64,000 nucleotides of DNA from positions 2,232,001 to 2,296,000 of the forward strand of contig CAVYRG010000001.1 in NCBI GenBank assembly GCA_963770915.1, read 5' to 3'. Numbering within the stretch: position 1 is the stretch's first letter; the number at the start of each line of letters is the position of its first letter. Positions 43,739-50,360 of this stretch are shown here, in pieces. The translations under genes and the position numbers were made by a program. The DNA comes from PALSA-270 sp963770915 (GTDB taxonomy: Bacteria > Acidobacteriota > Terriglobia > Terriglobales > Acidobacteriaceae). The notes under the pieces are model-generated. The model worked only from the letters and a program-made list of their open reading frames with translations, ran no database searches and was not told the origin of the DNA.

Positions 43739-44302
43739 ATGCGCATCATAGCTGTTGGTTGGAGCCGCCACTCCCTTGTGATCCTGCTGTTGTCGCTGGC
43801 CATCGTGCCTGCCGCCTACGCTCAAAGGCGGGGATATGATCGCTGGCTCAACGAGGATGTTCGCTGGATTATCACGCCCCAGGAACGGGCCGATTTTCTG
43901 AACCTGTCCACTGATAAGCAGCGCGATGATTTCATCGTGGCCTTCTGGGCCCGCCGCGATTCCACTCCCAACACGGCGAAGAATGAATTCAAGGAAGAGC
44001 ACTACCGGCGCCTTGCTTTTGCGAACACGGATTTCGCCGCCGGCAAGCCCGGATGGGAAACCGACCGCGGACGCATCTACATCGTCTACGGTCCACCGGA
44101 TGACATTGAGCACTCATCCACCGCTGCCTTCTACAAAACGTGGTCAGTCGATAGCCGAGCGAACGGCGCGTCCCCTTACGAGATTTGGCACTATAGCCAT
44201 CTGAAGGACGCAGAAAATGTTAACCTCAGGTTTGTTGACGATTGCATGTGCGGGGAATATCACCTGAGCGCGGAACAATCGCGCAAGTACTTGGAGCCAT
44301 AA
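43739..44302 (+). CDS. secreted GWxTD-domain protein
   Basis: 187 residues from the ATG at 43739 (MRIIAVGWSRHSLVILLLSL); a GTG 11 codons earlier is possible. A signal peptide ends near AYAQ. The mature part carries the GWxTD motif in KPGWETDRGRIYIVYGPPDD, with the usual upstream segment WIITPQERADFLNLSTDKQR. This domain is common and nearly confined to Acidobacteriota and Bacteroidota-like groups, and its function is unknown. A c-type cytochrome gene follows after 57 bp. Confidence 0.9.
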   Translation: MRIIAVGWSRHSLVILLLSLAIVPAAYAQRRGYDRWLNEDVRWIITPQERADFLNLSTDKQRDDFIVAFWARRDSTPNTAKNEFKEEHYRRLAFANTDFAAGKPGWETDRGRIYIVYGPPDDIEHSSTAAFYKTWSVDSRANGASPYEIWHYSHLKDAENVNLRFVDDCMCGEYHLSAEQSRKYLEP

Positions 44303-44359
44303 CTGGCTGCTTCTCAATCCGATTTAGAAAACCCTGCAACCCCCACGGAGAAAGCTTCC

Positions 44360-44914
44360 TTGAAAAATTTCTTTCTCGGCCTGGTCTTCGGTTTGATCGC
44401 TATTCCAGTGGCAGTTTTCGGGTATTTCGTTACGGGAAGCGCGCCCGTCGCGACTTCATCGAAAGCCATGCCTTTCGAGAGAATTCTGGCGGGCGGGGCT
44501 CTGCATGCCCGCATCGCGAGAGAGATGCCGAAGACCGTTCCCATTGCGGCGGATGAAGCTGCGTACGTTGCGGGCGCGCAGATCTACCGCGACGATTGCG
44601 CGGTTTGTCACGGCCTGCCCGGCGGCGAGGCGACGGCGATTGCCAAGGGAATGTATCCGCATGTGCCGCAGCTTTTCCATGGCAAAGGCGTGACCGACGA
44701 CGAACCCGGCGAGACCTATTGGAAGGTAGCCAACGGCATTCGCTTGACAGGAATGCCGGGGTTCAAGAAGACGCTCTCCGAGACTCAGATGTGGCAAGTC
44801 AGCCTGCTGCTGGCCAACGCCGACAAGCTGCCCGAGGCGGTCAAGCAGTCGCTGGCACCGGCTGCGCCCGCGACGCAGGCTATCCCGACCGGACAAACTG
44901 CGCAGCCGAAGTGA
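44360..44914 (+). CDS. membrane-anchored c-type cytochrome
   Basis: 184 residues. An N-terminal anchor (FFLGLVFGLIAIPVAVFGYF) is followed by a class I cytochrome c domain: haem-binding DDCAVCHGLPGG and distal Met ligand in RLTGMPGFKK. The C-terminus is an Ala/Pro-rich tail. The start is TTG at 44360 with GGAG about ten bases upstream. It could accept electrons from the IorAB-like dehydrogenase nearby; that link is an inference from proximity. It converges on leuD with a 4-bp gap. Confidence 0.92.
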   Translation: MKNFFLGLVFGLIAIPVAVFGYFVTGSAPVATSSKAMPFERILAGGALHARIAREMPKTVPIAADEAAYVAGAQIYRDDCAVCHGLPGGEATAIAKGMYPHVPQLFHGKGVTDDEPGETYWKVANGIRLTGMPGFKKTLSETQMWQVSLLLANADKLPEAVKQSLAPAAPATQAIPTGQTAQPK

Positions 44915-44918
44915 GGCT

Positions 44919-45512
44919 TCACGGAAGCAAGTGCCGCGCCTCGTAGGCCGCGATCTCGGTCTCGTTTTTGAGAGTCAGGCCGATGTCGTCCAGCCCTTCG
45001 AGCAGCCGGTGACGGACGAAATCGTCGATCGGGAAGCTGGCGGAAAACCCGCGCTCATCGCGGACGCTTTTCTTTTCGAGATCGATGGTCAGAGTGTAGT
45101 CGGGAATTTCCTGGGCCCGGCGGGCGAGTTCCGCGACTTCGTCTTCGCTCAGGACAACGGTCAGCACGCCATTCTGCACGCAGTTGTTGGCAAAGATGTC
45201 GGCGAACGAAGGCGCGATCACCGCACGGAAACCGGCGTTATCGAGCGCCCAGACAGCATGCTCGCGGGAAGATCCGCAGCCGAAGTTCTTATCCGCCACC
45301 AGAATGCTGGCGCCCGCATAGCGCGGCTGATTGAGGGGAAATGATGGGTCGGGCGAGCCATCCGCGGTGCGCCGCCAGTCGAAGAACAAGAACTCGCCGA
45401 AGCCGGTCTTTTCGATTCGCTTCAGGAATTGCTTGGGAATGATCTGGTCGGTATCTACGTTGGCGCGCAGCAGCGGGGCGACTTTTCCGGTATGTGCACG
45501 AAAGGGATGCAT
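44919..45512 (-). CDS. leuD: 3-isopropylmalate dehydratase small subunit
   Basis: 197 residues. Swivelling small subunit of isopropylmalate isomerase in leucine biosynthesis. Signatures: GKVAPLLRANVDTDQIIPKQ, ILVADKNFGCGSSREHAVWA and FADIFANNCVQNGVL. It follows leuC on the same strand, 109 bp downstream, with a tandem-repeat tract in the gap. Neither leuA nor leuB is in the window. Confidence 0.96.
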   Translation of the reverse strand: MHPFRAHTGKVAPLLRANVDTDQIIPKQFLKRIEKTGFGEFLFFDWRRTADGSPDPSFPLNQPRYAGASILVADKNFGCGSSREHAVWALDNAGFRAVIAPSFADIFANNCVQNGVLTVVLSEDEVAELARRAQEIPDYTLTIDLEKKSVRDERGFSASFPIDDFVRHRLLEGLDDIGLTLKNETEIAAYEARHLLP

Positions 45513-45518
45513 TCGTTT

Positions 45519-45560
45519 TCTACTCTGTCATCTCTACCCTGTCATCTCTACTCTGTCATC
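45519..45560. repeat. three 14-bp tandem repeats in the leuC-leuD spacer
   Basis: TCTACTCTGTCATC at 45519, TCTACCCTGTCATC at 45533 and TCTACTCTGTCATC at 45547, with no spacers. The tract is followed by an imperfect palindrome TCTCGAGCGAAGCGCGATGAGA-like segment (45559-45580). Confidence 0.85.
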
Positions 45561-45621
45561 TCGAGCGAAGCGCGATGAGAGCAAGTCGAGAGACCTTGTG
45601 TTCTTGGACGGCTCAGCGCTT

Positions 45622-47034
45622 CTACTGAAACTTCCACTCCCGAACATCGGTGAAATGTCCCGCGATCGCCGCCGCAGCAGCCATCATGGGACTGACTAAA
45701 TGCGTGCGTCCACCCCGTCCCTGGCGGCCTTCAAAGTTGCGGTTGCTGGTGGAAGCGCAGCGCTCGCCCGGCTGCAGAATATCGGGATTCATGCCCAAGC
45801 ACATTGAGCATCCCGACTCGCGCCATTCAAAGCCGGCGTCGCGAAAAATCTTGTCCAGCCCTTCCTGCTCGGCGAAATGTTTTATAACCTGCGAGCCGGG
45901 CACGACCATGGCGCGCACTTTGGCGTTCACATGATGCCCCTTGGCCACTTTCGCGGCTGCGCGCAAATCCTCCAGCCGCGAGTTGGTGCAGGAACCGATG
46001 AACACCCGATCAATCGAAATGTCTTCAATCCGCGCGCCGGGCTCAAGCCCCATGTACTCAAACATGCGCTGTGCGGCTTTCTTCTCCGCATCGCTCTTCA
46101 ACTCGGCGAGCGTCGGCACATGCCCACCGACCGGCACAACCATCCCCGGATTCGTCCCCCAGGTGACAAACGGCGCCAGCTTTGCCGCATCGACTTCGAT
46201 GACTTTGTCGTATTTGGCACCAGGGTCGGTAGCCAGACTACGCCAATGAGCCACAGACTTCTCCCAGTCGCCGTCTTTCGGCGCAAAGCGGCGGCCTTTC
46301 ACGTAGGCAAAAGTTGTTTCGTCCGGCGCAACCATGGCGGCGCGAGCGCCGGCTTCGATGCTCATATTGCAAAGCGTCATGCGGCCTTCCATGGAAAGCC
46401 CGCGCACCGTCTCGCCGGCGTATTCAATCACGTAGCCGGTGGCGCCGTCGGTGCCGATCTGCCCGATCACTCCAAGCGCCAAGTCTTTCGCTGTGACCCC
46501 CGGCTCCAGCCTGCCGCTAACGCGAATCAGCATAGTTTTCGGCTTGCGCTGCGGAAGGGTTTGCGTGGCCAGCACGTGCTCCACTTCCGAGGTTCCGATG
46601 CCGAATGCCAGCGCGCCGAAGGCACCATGCGTGCTGGTATGGCTGTCACCGCACACGATGGTTTTGCCGGGTTGCGTGAGGCCGAGCTCCGGCCCAATCA
46701 CGTGCACAATGCCCTGCTCGGGCGAGTTCATGTCGAACAGCGGCACGCCGAAGTCTTTGCAATTCTGCTGCAGCGCGGCGATCTGCTTGGCCGCGATGGG
46801 ATCGGTAATGGGGGTGCCACGAGGCTCGGTCGGGATGTTGTGATCCACGGTGGCCATAGTTCGCTGGGGCTGGCGAACACGGCGGCCAGCGAGGCGCAAT
46901 CCCTCAAAGGCCTGCGGAGAGGTGACTTCGTGCACGAGGTGCAGATCAATGTAGAGAAGGGGCGGCTGCCCCTGCGGCGTGCACACTACGTGCTCATCCC
47001 AGATTTTCTCGAATAATGTGCGCGGTTCGGCCAT
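45622..47034 (-). CDS. leuC: 3-isopropylmalate dehydratase large subunit
   Basis: 470 residues from the ATG at 47034 (MAEPRTLFEKIWDEHVV); upstream in-frame starts precede the family's usual N-terminus. An aconitase-type 4Fe-4S enzyme that isomerises 2- to 3-isopropylmalate. Motifs: TVDHNIPTEP, IVCGDSHTSTHGAFGALAFG, FIGSCTNSRLEDLRAA and RESGCSMCLGMNPD with the cluster cysteines. It is 42 bp downstream of an MFS transporter gene on the same strand and upstream of leuD. Confidence 0.97.
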   Translation of the reverse strand: MAEPRTLFEKIWDEHVVCTPQGQPPLLYIDLHLVHEVTSPQAFEGLRLAGRRVRQPQRTMATVDHNIPTEPRGTPITDPIAAKQIAALQQNCKDFGVPLFDMNSPEQGIVHVIGPELGLTQPGKTIVCGDSHTSTHGAFGALAFGIGTSEVEHVLATQTLPQRKPKTMLIRVSGRLEPGVTAKDLALGVIGQIGTDGATGYVIEYAGETVRGLSMEGRMTLCNMSIEAGARAAMVAPDETTFAYVKGRRFAPKDGDWEKSVAHWRSLATDPGAKYDKVIEVDAAKLAPFVTWGTNPGMVVPVGGHVPTLAELKSDAEKKAAQRMFEYMGLEPGARIEDISIDRVFIGSCTNSRLEDLRAAAKVAKGHHVNAKVRAMVVPGSQVIKHFAEQEGLDKIFRDAGFEWRESGCSMCLGMNPDILQPGERCASTSNRNFEGRQGRGGRTHLVSPMMAAAAAIAGHFTDVREWKFQ

Positions 47035-47076
47035 AGGGCTAAGACATAAGTTTACCAAACTGTTACCCACTCGTGT

Positions 47077-48285
47077 TCAGGCCGGCTCCAGCGCGCTCTG
47101 CGACGGTCGGCCTCTGGTCGCGTAGACGCCGAGCATAATCAGTGCGCCGATGAGCGGCACCACAAATCCCACGCGCAGGCTGCCGTAGTGCGTGGACAAA
47201 GCCCCGACCAGCCAGGGCAGCGCCGCTCCACCCAGGTTGCCTCCAGCGAAAACCGCACCGCTCACCCGCGTCGCGTTCTCGCCAAACCAGCGTGAGAGCA
47301 TCGAGACGCTGATGGGATAGACCGAAGCCAAGCCTAATCCTGCGAGACTGGCGCCGGCCACCACTAAATTCATCGACCGCGCCGCCAGCAACACGGCAAT
47401 CCCCGCTGTGGCGATCACCAACCCCACGCTCGCCAAGGTCGTTTCCCGGAGCCGCCGCAGCAGTAGCGGAGCCGACACCCGCCCGGCGAGCAGCGCTCCC
47501 CAGAAGAAGGACGGCGTCATCGCCCAAAACGCATGTGAGCCCAGGTCCATGCGTCGTGCGTAAGACGCGACCCATCCGCCGGCCGAAGTCTCCGTTCCCA
47601 CATAGATAAAGAACAACAAAGCGACCAGCAGCACCCGGCGATTCCAAATGGCGGAAGTCAGGTGGGGAGCGCGCTCGGCTCGCGCGGGCTCGCCATCCGC
47701 CGTGAAGCGAACCAAGGAAAGGAAAACTGCCAGCGCGAGCAACAGAGCCGCCATGCCATAAAGGAAAACCGGCACGCGATGCACCCGCTGCGCCCAAGCG
47801 ACCAGCAGAGGACATCCCATGGCTCCAATCCCCCAAGCAGCATTCAGCCAGTTTAGCGCCGCGGCGCGGTCGGCCGGGCTCGCCTCCGCCACAAACAGAT
47901 TTCCCGCTGGAGTGTTGCTGCCGAATCCAATTCCGAAGGTCGCAACTGCCGCCATTCCCAGCGCCCAGTTGGTTTGGTTCAGGGCAGCCATTCCCGCGGC
48001 CATCAGGACGAGACCTACAATCAGCGTCTTGCGGTAGCCCATCTTCTGCACCAGTACGCCCGACAGCAGCATTCCGAACATCGACGTGATGAACTGGGCC
48101 ACGAACAAATAGCCGGCCTGCGCGTCATTCAGGGACCACTGCGCGGAAAGCATGGGGAGCATCGGCCCGAGCAATGTCATCACCACGCCGGTGAGCACAA
48201 AGTCGGCGTGGACCAGAGCGGTTCCCTTTAGATTTCGGAGGCGGGCGGGTTGCGCGGAAACAGGATTCAAGCACTCAGTATGCAT
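47077..48285 (-). CDS. MFS transporter
   Basis: 402 residues from the ATG at 48285, with about 12 hydrophobic helices. The loop between helices 2 and 3 carries GVLVQKMGYRKTLIVGLVLM, a degenerate MFS motif A. A second-half loop is RLRETTLASVGL. The substrate cannot be read from the sequence; overall layout recalls the FHS/sugar-porter-like groups. It lies directly upstream of leuCD, 42 bp from leuC, so it may share the transcript. Confidence 0.9.
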   Translation of the reverse strand: MHTECLNPVSAQPARLRNLKGTALVHADFVLTGVVMTLLGPMLPMLSAQWSLNDAQAGYLFVAQFITSMFGMLLSGVLVQKMGYRKTLIVGLVLMAAGMAALNQTNWALGMAAVATFGIGFGSNTPAGNLFVAEASPADRAAALNWLNAAWGIGAMGCPLLVAWAQRVHRVPVFLYGMAALLLALAVFLSLVRFTADGEPARAERAPHLTSAIWNRRVLLVALLFFIYVGTETSAGGWVASYARRMDLGSHAFWAMTPSFFWGALLAGRVSAPLLLRRLRETTLASVGLVIATAGIAVLLAARSMNLVVAGASLAGLGLASVYPISVSMLSRWFGENATRVSGAVFAGGNLGGAALPWLVGALSTHYGSLRVGFVVPLIGALIMLGVYATRGRPSQSALEPA

Positions 48286-48467
48286 GGCCCGGGCTACAAC
48301 CGGAAAGGGGCACACTGGTTCGCTGCATTCAGCGACGCAACCCTCCGGCGGTCGGGCTTGCTGGACGGCCAGTTGGCGGGTTCTTCTATGGTCCTAAAGT
48401 GTGGCTTTGCCGCGTTGAGCTTTGGGGCGTGCCATGCGACAATCTTTCGCCGTAGCGGAGGATCCCT

Positions 48468-48953
48468 ATGCGGAAGCGGTTTCTGACTTTGCCAATTTGC
48501 CTGCTCGTGCTCAGTTTCGCGAGCCTCGCCCAGCCCAAAGAATCTGCAAAAAAGAAAATGGCGCCGAGCGGCTCCGCGCCCGACAAGGCTCTCCTACAGA
48601 AGGTGCTTGACGGCTGGAGCACCATGGACCCAGCCGATGCCGCCAAATTCTACGCCCCCGGCGCAGGCACTTTCTTTGATGTGACGCCGCTGAAATACAA
48701 CAGTTGGGAAGAGTACGAGGACGGAGTCAGAAAAATTCTCGGTAACTACCAAAGCATCAAGTTCACTTTGAACGATGACGCCGCGGTCCACGTTTATGGC
48801 GATATGGCCTGGGCCGCTTCGACCATCAAAGAAGACGCGGTGATGAAAGACGGCAAACGAGAAATGGCGACCATGCGCTGGACGGTGATCTGGGAGAAGC
48901 AGGGCGGCCAGTGGCTGATCGTGCACGACCATACTTCGGAGCCGCTGCAGTAA
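48468..48953 (+). CDS. secreted NTF2-like (SnoaL/DUF4440-type) protein
   Basis: 161 residues. A signal peptide (LPICLLVLSFASLAQPKESA) precedes a cone-shaped alpha+beta NTF2-like domain (LLQKVLDGWSTMDPADAAKF; GTFFDVTPLKYNSWEEYEDG; MRWTVIWEKQGGQWLIVHDH). The family spans enzymes and ligand-binding proteins, so the role is unknown. The ATG at 48468 follows GGAGGATCCCT. It converges on the TauE gene. Confidence 0.9.
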   Translation: MRKRFLTLPICLLVLSFASLAQPKESAKKKMAPSGSAPDKALLQKVLDGWSTMDPADAAKFYAPGAGTFFDVTPLKYNSWEEYEDGVRKILGNYQSIKFTLNDDAAVHVYGDMAWAASTIKEDAVMKDGKREMATMRWTVIWEKQGGQWLIVHDHTSEPLQ

Positions 48954-48998
48954 GAAAGCTATGACTGTGTGGCGCGGGCGCCCTCGCCCGCGTTCACC

Positions 48999-49781
48999 TC
49001 AATAGGCTTTGATGAAGAAATACGCCGTCATTCCTGATCCCACCAGGATCACGAACCAGCGCACCGCCACTCCGGGCAAGCGCTGCGCATAATGCGCCCC
49101 GAAATACCCGCCCAGCAGCGCTCCCGCAATCATCACCACCGCCTGCGGCCAATACACCGCCCCCTTCACGATGAAGACCAAAACGGCCACTCCATTCGTT
49201 GCCGCCGAGAGCGCCGTCTTCAGCGCATTCATGGCGTGGATGTCCGCCATTCCCATCGCTGAGAGCATGGCCAGAATCACAATCCCCATGCCGCCGCCAA
49301 AGTAGCCGCCATACGCTGCGACGAAAAGATCGAGCAGGGCCATCACCGCAATGGCGCCCGCGCCCACTTCATGAATAGCCGCCGGCTGCCTTCGTCCCGC
49401 CAACTTTGGGCCAAAAATAAAGAGGATGGTTGCCGCCAACATCAGCCAGGGCAGCACGCGCATGAAGGTCTGCGCCGGTGTCCGCAACAGCAGGATGGCC
49501 CCGAGTGCTCCACCGGCCAGGCTGGCGAGAACGAGAGGGATCAACAGACTCTTCCGCACGTCAAGCCGGTTCCGATACGCGCCCGTGCTGGCGGTTACAC
49601 CCGTCCACAGCGCAACCGTGTTGGTAGCATTGGCGGAAATCGGCGGCACACCCGTAAACAGCAGCGCCGGGAAGCAGATAAAACTGCCGCCGCCAGCCAC
49701 GGCATTCAGCGTTCCGCCCAGAATCGCGGCAATGAAAAGGAAGATGGCGTGCTGGAGGGTCAAGGATAAAGGTTGTATCAC
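48999..49781 (-). CDS. TauE/SafE-family membrane permease
   Basis: 260 residues with about eight hydrophobic helices in two related halves. The family hallmarks are LGGTLNAVAGGGSFICFPAL and, in the second half, VAAYGGYFGGGMGIVILAML. Members export sulfite, sulfoacetate or related anions; the substrate here is unknown. The start is a GTG at 49781. It is divergent from the PYP-like gene, with 133 bp between the starts. Confidence 0.94.
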   Translation of the reverse strand: MIQPLSLTLQHAIFLFIAAILGGTLNAVAGGGSFICFPALLFTGVPPISANATNTVALWTGVTASTGAYRNRLDVRKSLLIPLVLASLAGGALGAILLLRTPAQTFMRVLPWLMLAATILFIFGPKLAGRRQPAAIHEVGAGAIAVMALLDLFVAAYGGYFGGGMGIVILAMLSAMGMADIHAMNALKTALSAATNGVAVLVFIVKGAVYWPQAVVMIAGALLGGYFGAHYAQRLPGVAVRWFVILVGSGMTAYFFIKAY

Positions 49782-49914
49782 AGGAACGGCACAGCAGTGC
49801 AGATTTGGGAATCCGCAACCGGGAATCCCGTTGTGGAACAGAATGGCGGAGTAACCACATCTTTGTTACAAGAATGAGGCTCGGTCCGCTGGCCGCCCGC
49901 GCTAGACTCGTGCC

Positions 49915-50343
49915 ATGAGGTTCGACGAACTGATCGCTCAGGCAGACGCCGTTTCGAGCAAGAGCGAGCGGCACGAGATGTTCAGAGAGTTCAAAACACG
50001 CCTGCAGGTGGAGAAACTGGACGAGGAAGAGTTTAGGCGCATTCCGTTCGGCGCCATCGAACTGGATGAAGAGGGGCGAATACTCCGCTATAACGACTAT
50101 GAATCGAAGCTTTCGGGAATCGGTCCCAGCTATGCTGTCGGCAAGCACTTCTTTACCGAGCTAGCGCCCTGCACAGACGTCAAAGAATTTCACGGGCGAT
50201 TCAAAGACGGAGTCGCCCGAAAGGAGCTGAACGAGCAATTCCGCTATCACTTGGCTTTCAAACGGAACCCCATCGACGTCACAATCACCCTCTTCTACAG
50301 CAAACTGACCAATAGCATTTGGGTGTTCATTCAGCCGGATTGA
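49915..50343 (+). CDS. photoactive yellow protein (PYP) homologue
   Basis: 142 residues: an N-terminal helical extension of about 43 residues and a PAS domain that aligns without gaps to Halorhodospira PYP (offset +17) through FGAIELDEEGRILRYN, GKHFFTELAPCTDVKEF and IWVFIQPD. The key residues are kept: Cys86 (Cys69, p-coumaryl thioester), Tyr59 (Tyr42) and Glu63 (Glu46). Ser67 replaces Thr50 and Ile69 replaces Arg52. Such proteins are blue-light sensors after attachment of p-coumaric acid. No tyrosine ammonia-lyase or p-coumaryl-CoA ligase gene is nearby, and there is no output domain. It is monocistronic, convergent with gyrA. A TAGACT lies six bases before the ATG with no Shine-Dalgarno. 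Confidence 0.85.
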   Translation: MRFDELIAQADAVSSKSERHEMFREFKTRLQVEKLDEEEFRRIPFGAIELDEEGRILRYNDYESKLSGIGPSYAVGKHFFTELAPCTDVKEFHGRFKDGVARKELNEQFRYHLAFKRNPIDVTITLFYSKLTNSIWVFIQPD

Positions 50344-50360
50344 GTTAGCGGCCACGAGCC

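Noticed and set aside
45519..45560. CRISPR array in the leuC-leuD gap.
   Set aside because: The units are 14 bp and adjoin without unique spacers; no cas genes are in the window.
45877..47016. Long + strand frame opposite leuC.
   Set aside because: leuC carries all aconitase-type motifs; the antisense product has no likeness.
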